Counted from the first letter of the stretch, positions 1-7,193 are shown. The stretch: DNA of 11,161 nucleotides from SZUA-448 sp045593785 (GCA_045593785.1 JAZNXH010000117.1:1-11161), one strand, 5' to 3'. Numbers and translations: made by a program. The notes: generated from the sequence alone by a model not told the origin.

Positions 1-27
1 AAAACAGCGACATCATTTTATTTCAAA

Positions 28-699
28 TCATATGACAAAAAACAAGATACAAATAAAGTGCATAATACTTGCCAACACTACAAAGATGTGAAAAATAGAA
101 TGAATATATCTAACCTTCGAACCTATTCCATAAAGTATAGCACCTATAGTATACATAATTCCACCTGCCAGGAGCCATACGAATCCCCAGAAGGTTAAAG
201 CCTTATACACCGGCACGATTGTCACGATAATGCACCAACCCATTCCAATGTAGCAAATCATAGAAAATACATTGTATTTTTTTAGATCGATTGCGGTAAA
301 TGTAATAGCCAATGCCGCAACACCCCACACAACACCAAATATAACCCATGCAACGACAGGATCTGTCTTTCGCAAAAGCGATAACAGGATAGGTGTATAT
401 GTACCTGCTATCATAAAATAAATGGTACAGTGATCAAGCACCTGCAATACTTTCTTTGCCATACATGGCTTTACTCCGTGGTATACACTGGACATCGTAA
501 AAAGTGCGATAACAGATGCACCGTAAATAGCGGAGGATACGACGCCCCATATATTATGATGCAATGCTGAGACAATCACACACACCACCAGATAGATGAC
601 GCCAAGTCCGCCGCCCACAATGTGGCTTACCATATTAAAAATTTCTTCCCCGTTTGTATAGTCAGGAAGTAATGTGTCTATTAGTTTTGTTCGTTTCAT
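28..699 (-). CDS. trhA: Hemolysin III / PAQR-family seven-helix membrane protein
   Basis: This 223-residue, strongly hydrophobic protein has about seven membrane-spanning segments and the bacterial hemolysin III (TrhA, PAQR superfamily) pattern. Visible signatures are an E-E-x2-N-x3-H element at residues 18-26, the S-S-V-Y-H motif at 70-74, D89-H90 followed by a GTYTP motif at 99-103, and an H-x3-H motif at 200-204 with H214 near the end. In the family the Ser/His/Asp/His residues are thought to bind zinc in a hydrolase-like membrane site. The family is linked to membrane-lipid homeostasis, and the name hemolysin reflects an old assay rather than a proven toxin role. The length is normal for the family. 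The ATG at 699 has an AAAGG ribosome binding site eight bases upstream. The gene follows dinD after 48 bases and may be read from the same transcript. I saw no convincing promoter of its own. The family call is firm; the role in this cell is inferred. Confidence 0.93.
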   Translation of the reverse strand: MKRTKLIDTLLPDYTNGEEIFNMVSHIVGGGLGVIYLVVCVIVSALHHNIWGVVSSAIYGASVIALFTMSSVYHGVKPCMAKKVLQVLDHCTIYFMIAGTYTPILLSLLRKTDPVVAWVIFGVVWGVAALAITFTAIDLKKYNVFSMICYIGMGWCIIVTIVPVYKALTFWGFVWLLAGGIMYTIGAILYGIGSKVRYIHSIFHIFVVLASIMHFICILFFVI

Positions 700-747
700 A
701 AATTATGCCTTTCTATTTTAGTCACTCGAATTTAATGAAATTAAAAG

Positions 748-1608
748 TTATTCTTCACTTTTCTTCGGAAGTACTCCGGATTCCTTCGCAATCTTTTTTT
801 CCTGCGTTTTTACTTTACGCTCCAACTTCTTTATATCTTCTGATGGTGGGAGTTCCTCCGGTTTAATTCCTCTGGTACCAAGCATTTCACGAACTGTAGT
901 ATTATTCTGCACATGTTCCGTAGTAATAGCTCCTTCTCCCTTTAAATCCTTTTCTTCCACATTGTAATTGGTCATCTCTGTTGCAAGATTCTTGGCCGCA
1001 ATCGTAAGCGTTGGCAGAAAATCTGCTAACGGTCGTTTATCGCTTACACCGAGTTTTTCCTTCATTTCCTGCGTACTTCTTCCACCAAATAATGCCTGGT
1101 CACCTTTTGAACGAATACGCCCAAATCCAGCATCATCCACGCCACGCTCATAAATATTTTGCGATAACCTTTTTTCAGATTCTCGTAGTTTTCCTCTAGC
1201 TTCTGTCCTCTGAATATAAGCAATTCTTTCTTCTATCAATTCTTGTTTTCTTGTCTGTACAGCAAAATAACTTTGGGCAAAAGCAATTTCCTCTTTTCTT
1301 GGATCTCCATTTTGCGCAATAAGATAACATGCATATCTAGTAAGCATAATATCATCCACATCTCGCACCGCATTGCTACCAATCTCAACCATTTTGACAG
1401 CGTCGGCAAAATGGTCTGAAACCTCTATTTCAGCACTTTTACAAGATTCCATTGCTCGATTTATCGCATCTTTAAATCTACGCCATGTTGTATAACCCAA
1501 ACACCCCATAAGCTCTCTTGCATACCAAAATTCAACTGTTCCATCCTCTGTCGTGTGCATAATATCATCAAACATTTTTTTCATAGTACTTATTGTTTTC
1601 TTATCCAT
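748..1608 (-). CDS. dinD: DinD-like protein with BRO-N domain (DNA damage-inducible protein D family)
   Basis: This 286-residue protein is close to the length of E. coli DinD. An N-terminal BRO-N-type domain spans roughly residues 25-125, with the block LTRYACYLIAQNGDPRK at 89-105 followed by EIAFAQSYFAVQTR at 107-120. The DinD-typical block SKGDQALFGG lies at 167-176, and a conserved C-terminal part covers about 195-270 and includes the EMTNYNVEEKDLKGE block. The end is lysine-rich and probably helical. E. coli DinD is damage-inducible and has been reported to interfere with RecA filaments. Whether this homologue does so is unknown, and BRO-N proteins also include phage antirepressor-like proteins. 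The ATG overlaps the stop of the upstream HTH gene (TAATG), and a strong GGAGG at 1619-1623 sits ten bases before it inside that gene, so translation is probably coupled. I saw no LexA-type box. Local sequence is AT-rich compared with the genes to the right. Confidence 0.92.
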   Translation of the reverse strand: MDKKTISTMKKMFDDIMHTTEDGTVEFWYARELMGCLGYTTWRRFKDAINRAMESCKSAEIEVSDHFADAVKMVEIGSNAVRDVDDIMLTRYACYLIAQNGDPRKEEIAFAQSYFAVQTRKQELIEERIAYIQRTEARGKLRESEKRLSQNIYERGVDDAGFGRIRSKGDQALFGGRSTQEMKEKLGVSDKRPLADFLPTLTIAAKNLATEMTNYNVEEKDLKGEGAITTEHVQNNTTVREMLGTRGIKPEELPPSEDIKKLERKVKTQEKKIAKESGVLPKKSEE

Positions 1609-1826
1609 TATTTCTTATCCTCCGTTTTCTCTTGCTCCCTTGTATCCGCCAATTGCTCTATCCGAACCTTATACTCCATCAGACGCAAAAGATACGGTGG
1701 AACTCTTCTATTTCCTAATTCCCAGTCTGTCTCCGTCATATAAGGTATTTCAAAATACCTACAAAATTCTTTTCGATTCATACCGGTACGTTCTCTTAGT
1801 TTTCTTAATTCATCTCCTGCTTCCAT
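1608..1826 (-). CDS. Small XRE-type helix-turn-helix protein, likely autoregulator of the dinD module
   Basis: This predicted 72-residue protein starts at the second in-frame ATG. That start is chosen because AGGAGAG lies eight bases upstream of it, while the first ATG (1850, giving 80 residues) lies upstream of the ribosome binding site and only about five bases after the predicted transcription start. The sequence has a helix-turn-helix of the kind found in short clostridial DNA-binding proteins: a first helix around DELRKLRERTG, then MNRKEFCRYFEIPYMTETDWE as the likely HTH pair, then NRRVPPYLLRLMEYKV. The tail is charged. There is no second domain, so it is probably a simple dimeric DNA-binding protein. 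The stop overlaps the dinD start by one base. A perfect palindrome over the promoter start is a natural candidate target. The fold assignment is reasonably firm; the operator link is inference. Confidence 0.82.
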   Translation of the reverse strand: MEAGDELRKLRERTGMNRKEFCRYFEIPYMTETDWELGNRRVPPYLLRLMEYKVRIEQLADTREQEKTEDKK

Positions 1827-1841
1827 ATTCCCGTCTCTCCT

Positions 1842-1858
1842 TTTATGCATTGCATAAA
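1842..1858. promoter_or_regulatory. Perfect 8-1-8 palindrome over the predicted transcription start (candidate operator)
   Basis: TTTATGCA and TGCATAAA are separated by one base. The palindrome lies directly downstream of the -10 element and over the predicted +1, the classic position for a repressor that blocks initiation. A third ATGCAT unit at 1858-1863 overlaps the -10 edge. The small HTH protein encoded just downstream is the likely binder, but no binding evidence is available from sequence alone. Confidence 0.65.
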
Positions 1859-1861
1859 TGC

Positions 1862-1890
1862 ATTATATGATTTTTATAACGCGCAGTCAA
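1862..1890 (-). promoter_or_regulatory. Sigma-A-type promoter of the HTH-dinD module
   Basis: Read on the minus strand, TTGACT (1885-1890) and TATAAT (1862-1867) are separated by exactly 17 bases. The -35 matches five of six consensus bases and the -10 is perfect. The start of transcription would fall near 1855, giving a leader of about 29 bases before the ATG at 1826. Confidence 0.85.
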
Positions 1891-1916
1891 TAACATATTT
1901 CCATAAAAACAATGAA

Positions 1917-1945
1917 CCTCGGTAAAAATTAGCTTTTTACCGAGG
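1917..1945 (-). terminator. Hairpin terminator after the rlmD operon
   Basis: A perfect 12-bp inverted repeat (CCTCGGTAAAAA against TTTTTACCGAGG) with a five-base loop starts 18 bases past the rlmD stop. On the minus strand the stem is followed by a T-rich but interrupted run (TTCATTGTTTTT). It separates the five-gene operon from the HTH-dinD promoter 27 bases further on. Confidence 0.75.
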
Positions 1946-1963
1946 CTACCTCAATTATATATA

Positions 1964-3232
1964 TCATGTTCTCCTCAATTGTACACAGACCTCACAGTGG
2001 CTCGTGAAAGGAAATTGGTCCACTCCCACAGCCCGTTCCACCTTATATCCGCCCTTGGTAATCAATTTCAAATCCCTTACCAGCGTCTCCGGATTACAAG
2101 ATACATACACCACCTTTTTCGGTGCTGCAATCAGCAGGGAATTGATAAACTGCTCCGTGCTTCCGCTTCGCGGCGGGTCCATGAACACGACATCCGGACG
2201 CCTTCCTTCAGCCGCATAACGTTCCATGAATTCTCCGGCATCTCCTGCGTAGAACTTGGCATTCGTTATCCCATTCTTCTTCGCATTCGTGATGGCATCT
2301 TTCACTGCCATACGGTTCAGTTCCACGCCGATGACTTCCTTTGCCTTTGCAGAAGCAATCAGACCAATCGTTCCGATACCGCAGTACGCATCCAGCACAA
2401 GTTCCTTGCCGCTTAAACCTGCATAGGATATCGCAGTATTGTACAGTATCTCCGTCTGTACCGGATTCACCTGATAGAAGGAACCCGGCGATATCATGAA
2501 TTCCACCCCGCACAGCTTATCTGTAATGAAGCCCGGTCCATAGAGCGTGATATTCCGCTCTCCAAGCACCATGCTGGTGTCTTTATCATTCACATTCAGT
2601 ACCACTGTGGTAATCTCCGGATGTACCGCCCGCAGTGCTTTGACAAAATTATTCTTGGACGGCAGTATCGGTGAAGTCAACACCAGCACCACCATCACCT
2701 GTCCGCTGATGCGCCCGGTCCGTACCATAACATGACGAAGCAGTCCAAAGCCACTCTTTTCACTGTAGGTCGTAATCTTGAACGACTTTAAGAGTCCGCG
2801 GATGGTCACGATGATACGATCCGCCAACTCATTCTCAAGAAAACAACTATCTGTCTTTATGATGTTGTGGCTTGCTTCCTCGTAAATACCGGAGATATAG
2901 TTGCCGTTACGGTCACGTCCAAATGCCGCATTTACCTTGTTTCGATAATGATACGGCTCTGTCATACCGATCATCGGTTCCGGCTGCACATAGTCCTTTA
3001 AGAGCTTTTCAAGCTGTTCCTGCTTGTCCATCAATTGTTTGCTGTACGGCACATCAATGAAATCACAGCCACCGCACAGGTGACTGACCGGACATTTGGA
3101 ATTGCGGTTGAATTGCTTCTTCTCCTGCTTTGGTTTCTTCTGTTCCGATGTACCTCGTCCCTTAACCACTGCGCTCTTACCCGAATATACCCTCTCTTTT
3201 CCGTTCTTTCTGCCATCATTCTTCTCTTCCAT
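1964..3232 (-). CDS. rlmD: 23S rRNA (uracil-C5)-methyltransferase, RlmD/RumA type
   Basis: This 422-residue protein belongs to the TrmA/RlmD family, which uses S-adenosylmethionine to make 5-methyluridine in 23S rRNA. An iron-sulfur cluster site is visible as C47, C53 and C56, with C130 as the likely fourth ligand. The SAM-binding motif LDAYCGIGTIGL is at 280-291 and MDPPRSG at 351-357. The catalytic SCNPETLVRDL motif at 378-388 contains the nucleophile C379, and the general-base element HCEVC at 412-416 contains E414. The usual N-terminal TRAM RNA-binding domain is missing; about 45 Lys/Arg-rich residues precede the first cysteine instead. In Firmicutes single enzymes may modify one or both known uridines (747 and 1939 in E. 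coli numbering), so site specificity is open. The ATG follows the stop of the glycosidase gene after two bases, with AAAGGA in the tail of that gene, so translation is probably coupled. This is the last gene of the operon. Confidence 0.95.
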   Translation of the reverse strand: MEEKNDGRKNGKERVYSGKSAVVKGRGTSEQKKPKQEKKQFNRNSKCPVSHLCGGCDFIDVPYSKQLMDKQEQLEKLLKDYVQPEPMIGMTEPYHYRNKVNAAFGRDRNGNYISGIYEEASHNIIKTDSCFLENELADRIIVTIRGLLKSFKITTYSEKSGFGLLRHVMVRTGRISGQVMVVLVLTSPILPSKNNFVKALRAVHPEITTVVLNVNDKDTSMVLGERNITLYGPGFITDKLCGVEFMISPGSFYQVNPVQTEILYNTAISYAGLSGKELVLDAYCGIGTIGLIASAKAKEVIGVELNRMAVKDAITNAKKNGITNAKFYAGDAGEFMERYAAEGRRPDVVFMDPPRSGSTEQFINSLLIAAPKKVVYVSCNPETLVRDLKLITKGGYKVERAVGVDQFPFTSHCEVCVQLRRT

Positions 3233-3234
3233 GA

Positions 3235-5610
3235 CTAGTTTTGATCCTTTCCGGTACGAATAAAATCACACACCCTTGCACTTTCCTGTCCATCGAAACC
3301 TTCAAACCGAATCCATACTGTCGTCACTTCCCTGCCCTCGTAGTTCACTGCTACACGATTGCGGTTCACCTCGTCGAGTGGCATCTTCAGGTACAGCATA
3401 TAGGTATCCTCGTTCCCCTCGTACTGCAAATGTTCATGATACAGACACATGCAACCAAGGTAAATCATCAGCGGCTTGCCGTTATCCTCTTTACGCAAAG
3501 TAATCTGCAGATAGGTATCATCTTCGGTATTTACTACCATACGATAGGAGAACGAACCGCCTGTCTTCGCATAACGGTAGGTACCGTCCGAGGTTACCGC
3601 TACCGTGTCACTCTCACGCATCGCATGCAGTTCATCGTTCTCGTACTGTCCGTAGCCGGGCTGTACCGTATCCAGTACCCGGAACTTGAACCCCTCTTCC
3701 TTCTCTGCCAGCTTCAGGCTCTCCTCGTAGCTTACGAAATACCAGTACAGACCGTAACGTTCCTTATGCTGTGCATAATGCGGTACAAATACAAGTTCCT
3801 TATTCACACCCTTCAGGGTAAAGCGCAATCCGTCTTCATCCTTTTCCATATAGTCAGCGATATCATCAATATAATCTTCTACACCGCCAAGTTCTTCCGC
3901 AATCGTCAAAACTTCCGTATCCACCTGTTTCTCGCCCGGCACGGTAACAAACATACCTGTCGTGGTCGTCCACATCTTATCCGTTCCGAGCAGTGCACTC
4001 AGTACTATCGGCCCGTAGCGGAAAGCAAATACATTGTCTGCATCCGGAAGCGCCACCGCAGTAACCGTCATATGGAAATCCACTTCCACTACATCACCGT
4101 CCTGCAATTCATCCACCAGCATATATCCGTCACACATTTCTGTCGCAATGTATGTACCATTCTTACGTACACAAGGTACAGCAGTCTCCCAGGACGGAAT
4201 CCGCACAGCAAGCTTCAGACCGGTTGCATCACCCTTTACCGTAAACTTGGTATCACCGCCCGCAAGCACTTCTGATTCCTGTATCATCTTCACGCCACGC
4301 TCCGGCAAATCAAGTTCAGAGCTTACGAACAATGCCGCATACACGGTATCCTCATCGACGTAATAGTAGTTGCTTCCAAGCTTCGTGAAGTTCTCCATAC
4401 CGCTTCCCGTACAGCACCAGAATTTGTCGAATTTCTCACCGTATACCTTAAAATATCCCGTAGCCATCGGCTGAAAATAGGTCGTCATACCGGTCGCAGG
4501 GTTCTGCGAGGATAGAATCGTGTTGATGTACGCGTTTTCATAATACTCCGCATACTTTGCCTTGCCGGTGATACAGTACAACTGCGACGACATCTTCAGC
4601 ATGTTGTAGGTATTGCAGGTCTCGCAGTTACAGCTGGTACGCTCCTTGTCCAGACGGTAATCCAGACCGAAATGCTCCCACTCACTATTGCCACCGGTGA
4701 CATAGGTATGACGCTCGATTACCATATCCCAGAATTTCTCTGCATAGGCAAGATACTTGGATGCATCGATTACTTCGCCCTTATCATCCTTCGTTCCGTG
4801 CATCTTGCAGTAACGGTTCAATGCACCCATGAACTTCGGAATCGTCGTATTCGCATGTTTATTATTCAGCACGTTCTCTCCGTATCCGTATACACGCTCG
4901 AACAGCGCATCCTCATCAAACGCATGTGCCGCCGCTGCATGCTCCCATTTTCCGGTCACGGAATACAGGTCGTACAGACAATCATTCATACCGCCGTACT
5001 CGATGGAAAGCACCGTCGCATGTGTCTTATCATCCCAGGAGGAAGTACGTCCGTAGGTCCAGTCGCCAAGCTTTGATGCCACTTCCTTGGCAGGCTCATA
5101 GCCGGTCAGGCGGTACACATCCACCAATCCCTGCAGAATTTTATGCATGGTATACCACGGAACCCACGCCTGTGTGATAATGTGGCACTCGCCTTTCTCA
5201 ATATGGTCAAACTGCTTCTCCACATTATGCCTGTCCACACCGTCAGCACCGAAGATATAGCCGGGGTTTCCCTTACTGTTCTCCTGACATTCCATCAGTC
5301 CGTCAATCAGGGTGGTTATCATCTTATACAGACCGTCACGCTGTGCATCACTGATATTGCCACCGGCATAGCCCTGTGCACAGGCAGTCAGGTAATGTCC
5401 GAGTGTATGACCGCCAATCAGGAAAGATTCCCAGCCCTGATAGCGCACTGCACCACGCATATCAATGCCTGCTGTCTCACGAAAGCCCGCCAGCAGACGA
5501 TCGGGATCAAACTCCAAAAGATACGCAATTTCCTTCTCCAGCGCATTGACACAATATGCATCCTGTAACGTCACTTGACTTAATTTGACTGTATTAAACT
5601 TCCGGTTCAT
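3235..5610 (-). CDS. GH127/GH146-type (DUF1680) beta-L-arabinofuranosidase-family glycoside hydrolase
   Basis: This cytoplasmic enzyme of about 791 residues has no signal peptide. Numbering here is from the upstream ATG at 5640, which would give 801. An N-terminal helical barrel spans about 20-420, with the marker block RYQGWESFLIGGHTLGHYL at 66-84. The metal/active-site set of the family is intact: E340-T-C342 and the C409-C410 pair in FWCCTGSGMENF, with E322 or E320 as candidate acid/base. In the Bifidobacterium longum enzyme HypBA1 the equivalent Cys is the nucleophile in a zinc-thiolate site. The CNTYNMLK and FWCCTGSGMENF blocks look closer to GH146 and plant DUF1680 proteins than to HypBA1. 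Beta-sandwich domains follow, and residues 655-795 resemble DUF6805. Such enzymes release L-arabinofuranose from plant glycans; exact substrate is unknown. I chose 5610 because AGAAGG and AGG elements precede it. The ATG at 5640 overlaps the previous stop (ATGA) but has a weak ribosome site. Confidence 0.9.
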   Translation of the reverse strand: MNRKFNTVKLSQVTLQDAYCVNALEKEIAYLLEFDPDRLLAGFRETAGIDMRGAVRYQGWESFLIGGHTLGHYLTACAQGYAGGNISDAQRDGLYKMITTLIDGLMECQENSKGNPGYIFGADGVDRHNVEKQFDHIEKGECHIITQAWVPWYTMHKILQGLVDVYRLTGYEPAKEVASKLGDWTYGRTSSWDDKTHATVLSIEYGGMNDCLYDLYSVTGKWEHAAAAHAFDEDALFERVYGYGENVLNNKHANTTIPKFMGALNRYCKMHGTKDDKGEVIDASKYLAYAEKFWDMVIERHTYVTGGNSEWEHFGLDYRLDKERTSCNCETCNTYNMLKMSSQLYCITGKAKYAEYYENAYINTILSSQNPATGMTTYFQPMATGYFKVYGEKFDKFWCCTGSGMENFTKLGSNYYYVDEDTVYAALFVSSELDLPERGVKMIQESEVLAGGDTKFTVKGDATGLKLAVRIPSWETAVPCVRKNGTYIATEMCDGYMLVDELQDGDVVEVDFHMTVTAVALPDADNVFAFRYGPIVLSALLGTDKMWTTTTGMFVTVPGEKQVDTEVLTIAEELGGVEDYIDDIADYMEKDEDGLRFTLKGVNKELVFVPHYAQHKERYGLYWYFVSYEESLKLAEKEEGFKFRVLDTVQPGYGQYENDELHAMRESDTVAVTSDGTYRYAKTGGSFSYRMVVNTEDDTYLQITLRKEDNGKPLMIYLGCMCLYHEHLQYEGNEDTYMLYLKMPLDEVNRNRVAVNYEGREVTTVWIRFEGFDGQESARVCDFIRTGKDQN

Positions 5611-5636
5611 CCTACCTGCTTCCTTCTCATGTTTTT

Positions 5637-6596
5637 TCATTTTACGCCCGTTCCGTCAAATGCCGGAATAAAACTCTCTTCTGCCACATCGCCTTCCTGT
5701 ATGAAGGCGTTCTCTACACCAAGCGCAATCGCATAATCCACCACCGCGTCGTATTCGCGTTCAGTCAGCTTGCGCGCCAGTTCCGGATACTGCTTCACAG
5801 TTTCCGTATCAATCACCGGTGTGTACTGGCTCATTATACTGATAAAGATATCGTCACCATATGTCCGGTAAAGATACTCCACAATTTTCTTTGAATCCGC
5901 GGTATGCGTCGGAATCACCATATGCCGCACGATAACACCGCGTTTTATCAGTTGCAGTTCTTCGTCCTGCGTTCCTTCACAGGCTCCATCCACTTCTGTT
6001 TCTACTTCTTCCTGCCATCGTTCAAATACCGGTTTTCCTGCCTGCCGGTACATCTCCCCAATTGCGTCCTTCGCTACGTCAAAATAATCCGGTGCTGCAG
6101 AATACCGCGCCGACAACTCCGGTGAAAAATACTTTAAGTCCGGGAGCCACACATCCACAAGCCCTTCCAGACGTTTTAGATGTTCCACTTTCTCATAACT
6201 TCCGGTATTGTACACAACCGGTATCTGAAGTCCCTGACGCTTCGCTGCTTCTAAAGACCGGACTACTGCATCTGTCTCATGCGTCGGAGTTACGAGATTG
6301 ATGTTATGTGCACCCTGCTCCTGCAATGCCAGATAAATCTCTGAAAGGCGCTCATAACTGACCGCTGTACCGACATCACCGAGCGCAATCTTTCGGTTCT
6401 GGCAGTACACACAGCGCAGAGAACAACCGGAGAAAAACACAGTACCGGAACCTTTTACTCCCGAGATACAAGGTTCCTCCCAAAAATGCAGAGCCGCCCG
6501 TGCTATCTTCGGCAACGCCCCGGCACCACAATAGCCGATTCCGTTTTCTCTATCTGCACCGCATTCCCGCGGACAGTCCACGCAATTCCTTTTCAT
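5637..6596 (-). CDS. PflX-like radical SAM protein (pyruvate formate-lyase-activase-related, COG1313 type)
   Basis: This radical SAM protein is about 319 residues from the ATG at 6596. A GTG at 6629 would add 11 residues but has no ribosome binding site, and family members typically begin close to the first cysteine block. Numbering here is from the GTG. The 4Fe-4S/SAM motif is C69-x3-C73-x2-C76 inside FFSGCSLRCVYCQN. Before it lies a second cysteine group (C16, C19, C23, C34) that is characteristic of this branch. Other family blocks are NINLVTPTHETD at 109-120, the VVYNTGSYE strand at 138-146, WLPDLKYF at 161-168, and the ending ESFIPAFDGTGV. Residues 202-227 look like an acidic insertion not expected in the core. 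The family resembles glycyl-radical-enzyme activases, but its substrate is generally unknown and no glycyl radical enzyme lies nearby. It follows cytidine deaminase closely, and its TGA overlaps the upstream candidate ATG of the glycosidase gene. Confidence 0.9.
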   Translation of the reverse strand: MKRNCVDCPRECGADRENGIGYCGAGALPKIARAALHFWEEPCISGVKGSGTVFFSGCSLRCVYCQNRKIALGDVGTAVSYERLSEIYLALQEQGAHNINLVTPTHETDAVVRSLEAAKRQGLQIPVVYNTGSYEKVEHLKRLEGLVDVWLPDLKYFSPELSARYSAAPDYFDVAKDAIGEMYRQAGKPVFERWQEEVETEVDGACEGTQDEELQLIKRGVIVRHMVIPTHTADSKKIVEYLYRTYGDDIFISIMSQYTPVIDTETVKQYPELARKLTEREYDAVVDYAIALGVENAFIQEGDVAEESFIPAFDGTGVK

Positions 6597-6652
6597 CGCT
6601 AACTCTCTCTTGTCATTCTTTTCTGCCACGAATAAGCAGTATGTGCTTCATT

Positions 6653-7174
6653 CTACCGATTCAGATTCGCCGCTCCGAATCCCATCGGAAGCAATTCCTC
6701 TAAGGTATAAATCCAATAATCCTCTTCCGAACGGGCAAGAATTACATAAAACTTATCTGCTTCACAAAACTCCATCATAACCTGACGGCAGACACCGCAG
6801 GGCGGACACAAATCCGTAATCACACCGTTCTTTCCTCCGACCACTGCAATCGCGGCAAAATTTGTAACGCCTTCACTGACTGCTTTAAAAAATGCCGTAC
6901 GCTCTGCACAGTTCGAAGGTCCGTATGCTGCATTTTCAATGTTGCAACCGGTATATACCTTTGTATTTGCCGCCATCAGGGCTGCCCCAACTTTGAAATT
7001 CGAATACGGCGTATAGGCAAAGTTCATCGCTTCGATTGCCGCGTGAATCAGGTTACGACAAGTCAAATCACTGATAGCCTCACTTAATGGGGGACGTTTC
7101 CCATCAAACGGTACCATCTCGGATGGTTTCCTGCAAGCAGGAAGCGTATCATTCGTTCGCATTGTATCACTCAT
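6653..7174 (-). CDS. cdd: Cytidine deaminase with N-terminal extension
   Basis: This protein converts cytidine and deoxycytidine to uridine and deoxyuridine in pyrimidine salvage, in the cytoplasm. The zinc site is complete: C89-A-E91 in SNCAERTAFF, with E91 as the proton shuttle, and C126-x2-C129 in PPCGVCRQ. The substrate-binding block GCNIENAAYG is at 76-85 and the YTPYSNFKVGAAL block at 54-66. At 173 residues it is longer than the usual 130-140, because about 38 residues precede the conserved core. The extension seems real: GGAGGTG (7180-7186) sits five bases before the ATG at 7174, whereas M20 (7117) has a poor ribosome site. The gene starts 19 bases after the methyltransferase stop. Two abutting inverted repeats lie inside the extension. 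The enzyme call is firm; the purpose of the extension is unknown. Confidence 0.96.
   Translation of the reverse strand: MSDTMRTNDTLPACRKPSEMVPFDGKRPPLSEAISDLTCRNLIHAAIEAMNFAYTPYSNFKVGAALMAANTKVYTGCNIENAAYGPSNCAERTAFFKAVSEGVTNFAAIAVVGGKNGVITDLCPPCGVCRQVMMEFCEADKFYVILARSEEDYWIYTLEELLPMGFGAANLNR
7113..7143 (-). repeat. Two abutting inverted repeats inside the start of cdd
   Basis: TTCCTGC/GCAGGAA (7128-7134 and 7137-7143, two-base centre) directly abuts ACCATC/GATGGT (7113-7118 and 7122-7127, three-base centre). In the mRNA they would form two small hairpins from about base 32 to base 62 of the cdd reading frame. The internal ATG at 7115-7117 lies inside the second stem. They fall in the non-conserved N-terminal extension. 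Confidence 0.45.
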
Positions 7175-7193
7175 ACTTACACCTCCGTCTATG

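Noticed and set aside
731..745. Weak AATTT/AAATT inverted repeat between dinD and the hemolysin III gene
   Set aside because: All A/T arms of five bases with no T-run; too weak to call a terminator, so co-transcription remains open.
700..747. Possible separate promoter for the hemolysin III gene (TAAAAT at 713-718)
   Set aside because: No acceptable -35 element at the right distance.
1827..1850. Upstream ATG at 1850 as start of the HTH gene (80 residues)
   Set aside because: It lies upstream of the AGGAGAG site and only about five bases from the predicted transcription start, so the ATG at 1826 fits better.
1553..1870. Plus-strand frames of 62-105 residues opposite the HTH-dinD junction
   Set aside because: They oppose two genes with good ribosome sites and conserved motifs, and have no promoter of their own.
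3241..4275. A 344-residue open frame antisense to the glycosidase gene
   Set aside because: No recognisable domain or ribosome site, and the composition (rich in His, Arg, Ile, Tyr) is typical of a shadow of a coding strand.
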